From Aptenodytes patagonicus (taxonomy: Eukaryota; Chordata; Aves; Sphenisciformes; Spheniscidae), in contig NC_134961.1 in NCBI RefSeq assembly GCF_965638725.1, positions 5,858,641 to 5,922,640 of the forward strand: 64,000 bases of DNA, written 5' to 3'. Position 1 is the stretch's first letter. Each line of letters starts with the position of its first letter. The position numbers were made by a program, and so were the translations under genes. Below, in pieces: positions 46,801-58,020 of this stretch. Below the pieces are notes generated by a model. It searched no databases, was not told where the DNA came from, and saw only the letters and a list, made by a program, of their open reading frames with translations.

Positions 46801-49800
46801 TCACAGTAAGTGTACAAAGAGAGACCTACCCAAATAATGTATCCAGCCTGCTCCTTGCAAACCTTGACAGTTCCTCAGAAAGAATTACAGAGGAGCTGCT
46901 GTTTCTGGCCTGTTGAACCAACCCAGACCACGTTTACTTCTCCTTTATAAAAATCCTTGAATTTAAGCCCCAAAATATTTAGGTTTTGCAAAGCAAAGCT
47001 CTGCATCCTTGCTCAAGCTAGACAGTAATCAAGCATGAAACAGCCATGATATAAACAAGAAAATAAACAGCACAAGTAGCAAACACTGAAGTATTTAACC
47101 TCTGTTTTTATTTATTTATTATGCAGTCCTCCCAGCTGACAGGTCAGCCTCCAGACTTACGGGAGGCATCTAAAACTTACTACCCAAGGAACACCACATC
47201 CACCCTTCTTTCCAGTTCAGCAGCAGATGTTTCTTCACACAATGCAGCTTGTGCTCTCTCCACTCAGGAAAGCTCCCCTGCCCCTATAACATTCTCCTGG
47301 GGAATTAACCCCACCTGCCACCATCTGCTGTCTGTCACCCTCCCTCCTCCCAGTTCTCATCTCAGATGCCTTCCCCTTGTTGGGCATCATCTCCCCTCCT
47401 CCCGACTCAATCCCACTTAACTTCTTCCTCTCCTCATCCAACCTTTAACCTTCTCTTTTCCCCCCAAATCCCTCCCCGTAACCAATCTCCTTTCTCCTTC
47501 AGGTGCACTCATTTTCCTCTCACTGTGCTGCAAGCCAGGGCTGTGATCTTTATACTGTCCTTACTCTTAACAAATGGAAAACCTCTCTCACTTAGTCTCC
47601 TTCCTTTGAGAAGCAAATGAAGATTACGCTCTAGATGTGGAACTGGATACTTACAAAGCAGGGTCTTTATGAAGTGCTATCTCTTTAGCTGCTCCCAGAA
47701 ACATGACAGCAGCAGCTTTAGGACTCTCTCTTTCTGCCTGATTTAAAAATCTTGTTACCAGCGCAAAAACTCCAGAATACCTAAGAAAGTTAAGTAGTCT
47801 GTAAGATAAAGTGTCTGCAATGATGGACTTCGTAAACAAATGGCAATTATGACCATTCTACAGTTTGAGAGCAAATTGACTTGCCTTTCCTTGAAAAGCA
47901 CCTGCAACAGGCTGAAAAAGTATTTGCACAGCCATTACTTTAAGCATTTTTGAGGCACATACCATTGAGTAAAAGCTGAACCCCATCCTAAAAAGCAAAT
48001 CAGTAAAAATACGGGCTTTACTTTCATGCTTTCCCAGGTTATAATAATGAGGGATATTATCAAGTGTCTTAGTATAGCACAAGACACGTATTTAAAGTTG
48101 TATTTAAGATGTGTTTAAACTACATCCAAGTGCAATTTAACAGCTCACTGGCCAAGTAAGTTGTCTCAACTATGTTTCTGCTATATCAGATGCCACGATT
48201 CTGATTATGACTTGACTAAAGGAAATCAAACCTGCACTGACCAGTACGTACTGCTAGTAGCTGAGTTCTGTTGACACTTACTTGTATACAACCTCCATGT
48301 TGCGCGATCTGCAGACACTGCACTGCCCAGGAGGCAATTTTGGGAGGCAAAAGCATTCATGTTGTGCGGGAGGCATTCTTTCTCCGATCAGATACTTATT
48401 ATATTCCACAGAAAGTTCCTGGATAAATTTTATTAGAAGACTTCCTAAGAGAGCAGACAGATGTGAAACTGTTAGTGCATTTTTTTATTTTTTCAAAACT
48501 AAAAGAAACAGAAAGACAATCATAAGTACCCCATGTGAAATATTTAGCAAGTTACTCGCACCCAATCTTACTGGCCAGGAAAGCTTTCTTGCTTCTTCCA
48601 GAGGGAGGAAAGCAGGAAAATACACAAACTGGACTTGCAGACCTGCGTCTGGTCCGAGTACGGCCCAGAAAGAGAGTAGCAACAGTAAGCTGCTACCTTA
48701 AAAATTCACCAAGCCTTCACAAGGAGAGTTGTGAACCATCCATCAAGCCACAGACTGAGTAGCCACAGGTCTCCCAGGACAAAATGAGAGTGTAACACTT
48801 ACCACCGTGCCGAAGGTCTGCGTCTATATCTGTGAGCTCCAAATTGAACATTACAAGAACACCAGCCAAGGCAAAGTCACGCTGGTCCTTCCAGAATTTG
48901 CTTTTGTTGTGTGCATTGCAGTGACAGAGGGAAGGGGTTGTCCAATTCTGGCACTATTTCATAAAATGTGAAAGACAGGGAAAGGTTTTTTGTTTGTTTG
49001 TTTTTCTTCCAATTGAGCAAATCAAAAGTTATTTCCGCTGAGTGAAGGACTACAATTGATGTCATCCTTTACACACCTAGGCATAGCCACAGTGAAGTAT
49101 TTTGACAGTCAGGGCAAGAGGCCAACATAGCAATAACTTGATATCATGGCCAACAACAACAACAAAAAAACCCCATAGTAATTTACCATCATTCCTGAAT
49201 ACCTTACAGAGGTAAGGGCTGGCACCCTCCCCATGGTAAATTGGTAACAGAGCACTGTCTTTGCATGTTCACCCCAACTTTGCTCACAGTTCAAAGTTTT
49301 CTGATTTCTAAGAAAAACCCAAACCAGCCAACCCCACACACCCAATTCCCCCAACTCACCCACTCCCTCACTCTAGGTTAGGACAGTCTAAAAGTTTGAC
49401 ATTTCTCTAGTGCAGAGGAAAGCAATCTGATTTAGTAATTTGATTCCATGAAGTACACTGTGTGCCTAAAGCAAACAGGAGGTACGTTTTCTTATACCAA
49501 GTCAATGTCTGCTCCGACAACTGGCTGGACTACTAGAAATAAACCCAGACAGCGACCACATTTTTAGTAGCATTGTGAAGCAGACAGATGTCAACATTTA
49601 GGAGAGGAACTGTTAAAATAATCAAATTTTATGTATCGTTTATTCTTTCAGTTTGCTTAAGAGTGATTTCTTTTAAAAAGACTGTTGAGTAATTTACTCA
49701 AAGTTGTGCATTTCTTGATTACAGCTCTTCTCACCTCAGAAGCTAGTTTATCACAAATGTAGCAGTAGCATTGATTACAAATATCAGCATTTTTTCCAAG

Positions 49801-50689
49801 GGGTGAGCATGTCTCACATTCCATTCGCCTACAGAGTTGAAAAACAGAATGTTATTTATGAAACATGTTTGTCCAACTCTACTTCTGCTTTCAGACATTA
49901 AAAAGCTAACAAGGTTACTTGACAAGATGGACTAAACGCGGAAAATGAAAGCCCCATATTAACCTCCACGTCACTGAACATACTCAAACGGGTGTATTGT
50001 ACAATCATATCTTGCATGAGGCATCACTTTTGCTTGTTTACAGAAAGTAACCATTAGTTCACATTCCTCATCCACAACTTCTTCAGATTTCTCCTCTTCC
50101 ACGGCAGACTTCTCTGTAGAAAAGAGAATATGCAGTGTAAATCAGTATAAAGGTAACTGCAACGTCATTACAAATTCAACCAGCTATTGACATTTATTTT
50201 TTAAAAACACTGTAAGGCACAAATTTTCTTATGGTTTCATATGGTGCCCATAAGAATGGTATACTGGCTCGGGACAAAAAACTTCTGCACACGAGGCAAT
50301 TTAATCAAAAAGGATCCAATCGACACTGAAAAGGCCTAGTCTCAGCTAGGTTTGTAGTATTTTGAAACTACACAGCAGTCTCCTTTAAGGTAATTAGTGC
50401 CATCAAAGAAATCCCAAAAGTTATGAAATAATGGCAGTTCCTCCTGGCTTTATTTATTTTTGAAGTACTTTGTTTTCCTAGCAGCAGAAAGACACATTTC
50501 AAGCATATCGCATAACACTTTACTTCAGTTTATTTCCAAAGTTCTTTACAGAACTTCACTGACAACCACAGCACAGTACTTACCCAACGGGTCTACTAAC
50601 AGAACTGAATTCCCAAGCGTGCTCTCAGCTTCATCGTCGCTGATCAGGATTATGCTCTGCTCTTCCTCTTCTCTTTTCGATGGCCCCAT
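37835..50689 (-). CDS. Unnamed SIM- and Cys-rich-module protein, 18 coding exons
   Basis: I do not recognise this gene. Exons in transcript order: 50584-50689, 49984-50113, 49735-49828, 48803-48953, 48282-48444, 47655-47780, 46359-46421, 44804-44926, 44283-44438, 43564-43617, 43062-43279, 42153-42229, 41866-41976, 41212-41298, 40233-40340, 39909-40030, 38099-38141, 37835-37912. All phases join: 2010 nt, 669 residues. The start ATG has a strong context (ACCATGG). Residues 12-20 (SIILISDDE) form a SUMO-interacting motif. Residues ~60-135 hold a Cys/His module: [45 protein letters not shown]. Residues ~180-205 hold CFC…CSVC. The remainder has predominantly helical-looking segments rich in Leu and no known motif, ending FINIFENV. 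The intron after exon 11 uses a GC donor. A nuclear, SUMO-linked role is inference only. Confidence 0.85.
40515..40620. repeat. Possible L2/MIR-type ancient repeat remnant
   Basis: 'tttatatagcacctttcacc' followed by 'ggtgctctcaaaagtcctca' resembles the conserved core of old amniote L2/MIR-related tails ('…atagcacctttcat…ctcaaagtgctttaca'). It lies in the intron between coding exons 14 and 15 of the unnamed gene. Confidence 0.4.
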
Positions 50690-51660
50690 GGTTATTGAAC
50701 TCCAAAGGAAAGGAACTACTTGGCAGCTAATAGGACACAAAGATAGTTCCCACTTTGAAGGTCCTTTCCTCAAGAAGGGAAGAAGACCTCTTCAAGACAC
50801 AAACTCTTCATCTATGTTGAGTAAGTTACGCTAGGGACAGAAACCTTCAACCCCTACTGCAGTCAGCAGCTCAAAAAACATTGCAGTTTCCATCCAGAGC
50901 TGAGAGAACCCTAGAAACAAGGAGGTGGGAATAGGGGGAAAAAAAAAGAAGAAGAAAAGGGTGAGAGCTGCATTCCTATGGTGGGACCACCCTTGAAAGA
51001 ACTGGCTGACGATAACAACTATCGTTACTCGCGATAACGCAGTGTCCCTTGTGGACTGGCGTCACCAGAGGCGCCCAGCGCCGACCCGCCTGCCCCCTCC
51101 CCTCACACTCCCAGTTCCCCAACCTCAAACAAGCGCCCCCCCCCCCCCCCAACCCCGCCTCGGCCCTCACGCGGCCACCTCCTGCCCCCTCCCCTCCCCT
51201 CCCCTCCCCTCCCCCCCCGGCCCAGCTGCCCCCCAGCCAGCCGGATTCCCCCCCCTCCCCACTCCAAGGCCCACGAACCCCCTCGCCCCCCGCCCAACTG
51301 CCTCCTCCCCCCCACCTTCCAGCCGGCCCTGATCCACTCCCCAACCAACCGCCCGCCCGCCCCCCCCGCCTGTTTCCCCTCGCCCCGCAGCCCTCTCCCA
51401 CCGTGACCTGCCCCCCCCCAAACTCCTGCCCAGTCCCCCCCGGGCGTTCCCCCTCACCGTACGACCCCCAGCCCCGCTCCCGCCCCGGCCGCTCCCGCCG
51501 CCTTCGAGCCGCTCAACCCCGCCACTCTTTGAACGAGTAAGTGCTTCCGAGGCGGCGACCCCGGAAGGCGTCCGCGCGGTGACGCTACGCCCGCTACTTC
51601 CGCCCTGGCGGCGGGGCGGCAGAGCTGCCGTGGGGCCGCCATATTTGGTGAGGGCAGGAG
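50690..51660 (-). promoter_or_regulatory. 5' UTR, first intron and promoter of the unnamed gene
   Basis: On the minus strand a CCTAG acceptor at the 50830/50831 border would start the ATG exon (50584-50830). A donor ACG^GTGAGG puts the end of a noncoding exon 1 at 51458. Near 51634-51645 the sense strand reads AAATATGGCGGCC, the YY1 motif in the orientation usual at start sites, with ETS-like GGAAG nearby (51594-51602). The sense strand is strongly G-rich from about 51450 down to 51090. The start site near 51.65 kb is inferred. Confidence 0.6.
50812..51642 (-). other. Upstream ORF in the 5' UTR (spliced)
   Basis: The ATG inside the YY1-type motif (51640-51642) opens a frame beginning MAAPRQLCRP that stays open to the inferred donor at 51458. 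Joined to the exon starting at 50830 it stops at TAG 50812-50814, after about 67 codons and before the main ATG at 50689. A uORF acting on translation is inference and depends on the UTR splice model. Confidence 0.35.
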
Positions 51661-52400
51661 CGGTGGTCCTCACGCCTGGGGGGCGCGGGGTCTGGTGCGG
51701 GCCCGGCTCCCTCTCCGAGGGGGGCTCCCACAGCGTTTAAATAAACCCTTCATCCTCCGCAGGCTGTAGAATGAGAGGGAAATGGGCATCAGTGCAGGGT
51801 CCTGCGGGTCCTCTTGACGCGTGAGGCCCTGCAGGAAGGGAGGAGGGAGGTCGTCTTCCACACCTCATGGCGGTGAAGCCCCGCTGCGTCTCCTGTGGCC
51901 TTTTGGGGGGGGCCTCTCGGTGGCCCAGGCCCCACGGGCGACAACCTGCACACCCCTCCGGCTACGTGGCCCCAGACGCCTCCCCGCAGCTGGGGGAGTC
52001 GCTTCCCCCCCCCCCAGTCAGGCTGGGACGCGCTTGTCCCAAGCCACCGTGGCCAGAACAGCAGCTGCTGGCGGAGAAAATGGTTTTACTGCACGCGGTC
52101 ATCCCTAATCGCCACGAGTTCTGTCACGACAGGCTTTTCCTACCGCAAACCCAGCAGGAGATCAGCGAGGAAAAGGCCGCATCCAGCAGTTGAGGATTTG
52201 CCCAGTAACACTAGATGGTACCAGAGCTCCACACAGGCTCAGACGGGACCCGTCCGGACAGAAAGTGCCTCAGAAATGGAAATTCTGAAACATGGAAAGC
52301 TGACGATGTAGAGCTGCAATATGTTAATATGGTGTTGGCAAAGTAATCGCTTTTTCTATGGGAAAAAGCGGACAAGGGAGTTGCCAATAAAATAAGGACA
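51660..52400 (+). ncRNA. Possible divergent short transcript
   Basis: On the plus strand, facing away from the unnamed gene, a 108-codon frame (51867-52193, starting MAVKPRCVSC) is followed by AATAAA at 52386-52391. I recognise no family. This could be a promoter-divergent noncoding RNA, a small unspliced gene or chance. The GC-rich island makes long frames likely, so a coding call is not supported. Confidence 0.25.
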
Positions 52401-55400
52401 TTTTTCTGGTGTTCAGGGCAACAAGTGCAACGTAGTATTTGTGGTTAAAAATTATCAGCAAAGTGACAGTATTACAGCACCTGGTAGGGAAGCATTTGAA
52501 GACTAATTCTCAGGGAATTTTTCATGTCTAGTAATTAGTTAATAGCTACAGAAAATCTAGCAAGTATTGTAACTTAAGCAGAAACTGCCATTAAAGCATA
52601 AAAATGAAGTACATTCCTGGTATCGTTAATATTAGGAACTATTGAAACAGCACTCAGAATATGATCACCTTCTTCTGTAAGCGGCTGCACACGTTGCAAC
52701 GCGCTGCCTGAAATACTCACGCGCTAAAAAAAAAAAGTCTTCCTGCAAATGAATATTTATTCCATGAATAATCTTTAATGTCTTCATAGCTTTCAACACA
52801 TTTTGGCAAAATGTTCCAAGTTTCTGTGCTTACAATGAAAAATCTAAACCCGACACCTAAATAGGTGGCCTGATTTCGGCTGTATGGAGCACTTTCGGTA
52901 GAGACATCATTTCCTTCATATAGCTGCCTCTGTAGCATGACAGCATTTTAGCAGCCTCGAGTAACTCAACACAGCAATTTCGGTGATGAAATGAAGTATT
53001 GCGATAGCAGGGAGAAATAATAAAGGCAGAACTGGCACTTGGCCAGAATAATTTTTCTAAAACTCCACTCTCATGCAGAAGTCCTACGAGATGATCTTAT
53101 GGCTAAATATGGTCAGGACTTCAGTGCTGCGCCTCATCCAAAACACAGCAACGCTGGTGTTTCCTCTCTTTCCAGATGAAGAGTTGGCGTCGGCGTCCTA
53201 TTTTTAGTGGTGTGGGTGTAAAATATGTTGGTTAAATTTCACATCGCCTGAGCTCAGCCTGCTCTGCCATGTCAGGTTTCGTACCCAGACCTAGCAAAGC
53301 TCAAGGCCCGGGATTGACATCGTAGGCTCCTGCTTCATGGTCTTCATCTTGTAGGTCAGGGTCTTTTGCATTTGGGGTGAAGAGACGGCTCTCCTGCTCC
53401 TTGAGCCTGTGAATCAAATGTAACGCCCCGTCCTGAGCCACAAGCTGTGTGAAGTAAATAAAAAAGAGAAAGAGCTTCCAGTGAACTCCCACAGTCACAG
53501 TGAGAGGACCAGTGATTAGGCGGGCGTTCGGTCCATTTCAATGGCCAACGAGAGCTGGTCCATAAGGTGCTAGAAATGTCTGAAAACGCACCTGGAAATG
53601 CGAACAGATTCTTCTGCTCGTGTTTCAGCACGAGAGCAACAGCTTTCCCGTCACCTCAGAGCACAGCCTGCTTTGCCGTGCGCTCGCCTCTGCCCCTTTC
53701 TGTGTGAAGGAAGCGGGAACTCGGTACTGCTGTTCGGTGGGGCTTGGCGCAGCACGGGGTCGTGTGTGTCAGCTGCCTGGGATGGGGGTAGAGGTTTGGG
53801 AATAAAGAAGATGAGGGTGTATTTGGGGATAACCTCAGAATAAAGGAGTGGAATATAGACAATAATTAGCTGCAGTCTGGAAGGTGAAACGTTAAGGAAG
53901 GAATACGCCGTGCCACGCGTCAGTAAAGCTGCTACTGGCTGTTGGGACCGTGCCCATCGTTCCCCACAGAGCCCTGCCGTCCCAGACTGGACCCACATCG
54001 GTGCTTCCAGGAGGCCGGGCAAGGAGCAGGCTGGACCAGGTTGGGGCACTAGCTGAAGATGCAGAAGACTTTCTGCTCCCTGGGAATGAACGGCCGAGGG
54101 CGGGAGGAATGGGTTTCTATCCACCAGCTCCTGAAGTAGAAAGGGAATTTCTCTTTGACCGCAACAGCAGAGCTGTAGAGCGAACAGACCATTAAAATGT
54201 CCGTTCAAAAAAATTTTCACGTCCCATTTATATTTACTGCTGCTTCATTCTGTTGAAAGTCAAAGGCCCATTTGTACCCGATGAAAGGCTTGGGATAGAT
54301 CAATTGACTGGAAAAGGCTCTGAGGATTGAAACCTACAATTCCACATGGACAAGCACTAATCCATCAGTCTGCTGAGCCCAACCAAGGTGCCGCAGGTCT
54401 TTCCAGGCACTTGGAGCTGACTCATGTCATGGCTCTTGTGCTTGTTTGGCCCAAAAAAGGCTGTTCAGTGCTGGAACTGTAAGAGAGATTCTTATAACCG
54501 AGCTTCTGGGAAAAGACTTGTGGTCTTTCCTAGCTACCTTCGGCGTCTCTGCAGATTCATTGCCTCTGTTAATGGGCAAACTTTCCATGGTGACATGCAG
54601 GCGGGTCCCCCCCAGCTTTAATCTTTGAAGTGCCTCCTAGTGCATTGCAGTGGGCTGACGAAGCATCGTCTGCTGTATGGAATCAGCTCTGCTCAGGTTT
54701 CACAAGGAAACAGGACTTAAGTGATTATAACGTGCGCATGAGTGAATGACGGGCCCTGTTTGTATCCTGATGTTGCTGAGATGGGAGGAAACCATCCTTC
54801 TTCTCCAAAAACCAGGATCCAAGAGGAGGGGTTGAGAAAAAAAAACACGCCTCACTGTGCAGGAGGAGAAAAATGGTAGCAGAGCAAGGAAAATGGGTTA
54901 GCTCGGGGCCTGCCTTAGTGGCTCTCTACCTCCGTCTAAATAAGAAAGAAGCTTTTACTTGAGCCCTGATTTTGTGAGGAAATGAGATTTCTGTGGTGAT
55001 AGCCCATGTATGAGTGCATGTTTCCCTCACAGCCCCAACCCCCGGTAATTACTGAATTCTGGTGCCAATTTCAACCAAACAGACAGCAGGTAGAAGTCCC
55101 AAAGGTATCATGTTCCTAAAAGTGTTGTGATAAGAGATGTGCGTGTGTGAGAGAGAGAAACCCTCCATTTATGCCTTCTCCGAGTTCGACCACGATCAGA
55201 AAACTACGAATCCAGGAAGAGATGGGACAAAAATTCCCAAGCCATGGAAAAGCCTTGGTAGCATTCATGCCCACGAGACACCAGCGAGTCTGCACAGGAG
55301 AAAATGCTTAAGAAGGGGACTCTGGGGTAGCTGATCAGGCAGGAATTGCTCTGGGTGAGGTATTCATCATGCCTTTTTTCCCCACATGGCTTTTCTGGTG

Positions 55401-56984
55401 TCTAAGAAGGGGTGGAAGCCTGCCGCAGCCCCAGTACAATTTGGTTTAAAAGTCCATCAACCATGAGGCACGAATCCATTGGAAACCAGACTTCGTTACT
55501 TCCAGCGCTAACAGGACAACGTGGTTTTTTTTAATGTTTGAAAGAAAACGGTTCGTTTAGCTCTTTCCCCTCGTAATTTCTTTCCTTCCCCAAGACCAAA
55601 TAAAGTAGAAATGAGATGCCGTGAGAAAGATCGTTCTCAGGGTATTTCAGGCCCTGTAAAAATGGTCTGGTTTGTTGGCTTCTAGGGGGACAACAGCCGG
55701 GCCAGGGCAGGAGAATCACAAGGACCCACCGGCGCTAATTTACCTTCGGCTGTGAGCCAGCCTGCGTCCCGGGCGGGAGAGAGGAGAAGTGGAGATGCTC
55801 CCTACCTCGGCACAGCGGCAGCCAAGAGCTCTCGATTTAAGAAACAGATGAATATGAACCTCTTTGGAATGCCTTCAAAAATCTGCTAGCACTCTCCTCC
55901 CCGCCGAAAGCTGAATAAATCCCCTTCGTATTTCAGGCTCCTAGCGAGACCCTGAAATATTATCAGTGCTCTTTGACACTCTACCTGCCCCTCATCCCAC
56001 CTGGCTTTCCACAAAACACATTTCCTCTGCTTTCAGGAAAAAAAAAAAGTCAGGTTCATTCAAACCCTGACACTTCTCTAGCACTAGGGTGATCAAGTCT
56101 CCTCCATTTTCTATTTGGTATTTTAATAGTGTTTCCTTGTAGACCTTTAATGAGTTTTTATTCCCCTTTGTATATCAGACGCTTCAGTCTGACCGACAGT
56201 TTTACTCACCCCATGTGGAGTAATATGAACAGTCAGGACAACCTTTTATTCCTGTGGCAAGGTTTGCTCTGCCAACATTTTTCTTTTGCTCGCAGTCGGG
56301 GGGATGTGTTTTGACCCTTTCCTCACCGCCGTTTCTCCCATCTTCCAGCCTTTGAGCAAGGACGTTCCCCCCCCCAGTGCAGAGGCAGGAACAAACCCAG
56401 CCCTACTGTCCACGCTCGCAAATGCTTGCAGCTCTGTATCAGAGAGAAAAAAAAAAAAAATCAAAACAAAAGCAAATGTGGGCTTTGACTCATCTGAACA
56501 GCTGAGTTTTGTTACTTCAGCCTGAGCCCAGACTTGCAGGACATTTTATTACAGTTTGCAGCAAGCGGGTCAGGTTGGGGGCTGTCCTTGTGCCTCCGGG
56601 GAGCTCACGGGCCGTGTAGGTTTGTGGCTGTGCTGGGGTGTTTTATCATTTGCACAACACACACGCTGTTGAGCGATCGACTGGAGAACAGGCCAAGCTG
56701 TGACTCTGCCCCGTTTATTTCTAACATATCCCAAGCCCAGCACAGAGAGAGAACAAATCTCATCCCGCAAGGCATTAGGTGCCCGGTCTCGTGGTCATGC
56801 TGCAAGGGCAGTGGGAAGAGACGCGTGCCCGAGCTGCTCGGGGGATGAGACAGTCCCCACCACGCCTGGACTGAGTCAGGAGGTGCCCAAATCCCATTTT
56901 CTTTAGCCTCGGATGGCAAGCAGTCACTGACGCCGTGCAGGAGGGTTGTTGCAGGACACCTGGCTGGGGTTATAAAGGATTACA

Positions 56985-57145
56985 CACGCCAGGCTGGGTG
57001 CTGCACAGATAAATAAATAGGTGTCAGTCCTGGCCCCCAGATCCTGCTGGACAAGCAGTGACACAATGGGTGACGTGGATGGGAGGAGTGCACGAAGGAG
57101 GGGGAAGAAGGCAGAGCCGCTGCGAGAAATTGAGGACCCAAATGA
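56985..57145. repeat. Possible ancient L2/MIR-like tail
   Basis: The order 'cagataaataaataggtgtc', 'agtcctggccccca', 'gacaagcagtgacacaatgg', 'ggatgggaggagtgcacg' follows an old amniote repeat ('…agtccctgccccaaagagcttac…agacaagacaga…ggatgggaggag…') as I remember it. Diverged; strand not assigned. Confidence 0.35.
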
Positions 57146-57394
57146 GCAGATGAGTACGGGCTGAGCCCCCCGCTCCAAGTGATGCTGGCGTTCGCCGGCT
57201 GCAGGGATTCATGGCAACATTTTTTAAAGGCAAATTTTGGGGTAGAGAAGATTGGCGTGCAAGTCTGTGAACACTTTTCTTCTTGTTTTGTTCTGCGTTT
57301 GGGAGCAGGGGACTATCTAGGTGCCTTCTGCTGTCTGCGAGGCAGGCAGAGTGGTTTCAGGCATTTCTCGTGCTTAATTACACAGGTCCAATGG

Positions 57395-58020
57395 AGTCGT
57401 ATAATTTAAAAACATATGCCATTAAAGGTTACATATTAAGCATGGTCTTGGTTTTTTGATGTTGCAGAAGGCTTATACTCATCTGCTGAGAATTAGGAGG
57501 TTATTATTCTGCGGAAGCTAATCCAAATTGCCTGTTATCCATAGGCAGAAAATTAAAGGAATATTTAAGCCCATTCCATAGATTACAAACTTGGTGGCAT
57601 AGCTCTGCAACCAGTAGTATTAGTATCTTGCATTTGATAGTTGCCAATAATTTAAGTCAACTGTTTAACATCTGGCATTACTATATAATGTCTGGCTTAA
57701 GCTGTAACCTTTTTTTCCCCCCCTGCTTTTAGAAAAGCTTTTTCTGCTTTGAGAGAATTTTGATTACTAAAGCCCTTCTCAGGACAGATTTATCCTGTGA
57801 TTTAACATTTTGTGATGGAGTCTCATTTTGAATCAGTTGAATAATTGGCAGTGACTTTGGTATTAAACTGATTCATGATGTACATCCAGGCCCTTAAATA
57901 ATTTAACATTATTGTCTTTATAATCGAAGCCCCTTTTTGCCCATTAAAAAGTATTGGAAACAGTCTAGTGATCTGCTTTGGTTAAAAATAAAGTGCAGAG
58001 GATTGGTAATGATTAGAGAT
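57395..58020. promoter_or_regulatory. AT-rich island, candidate regulatory element
   Basis: About 600 bp clearly richer in A and T than both flanks, with many TAAT/ATTA, TTTAAT and AATTGG/CAATAA cores and no long frames, simple repeats or transposon marks. Such islands near SOX8, which lies further along in the syntenic mammalian region, are often conserved enhancers. This is inference from composition only. Confidence 0.3.

Noticed and set aside
53651-54220. 189-codon minus-strand frame
   Set aside because: No similarity, no splice context and mixed composition. It is probably a chance frame.
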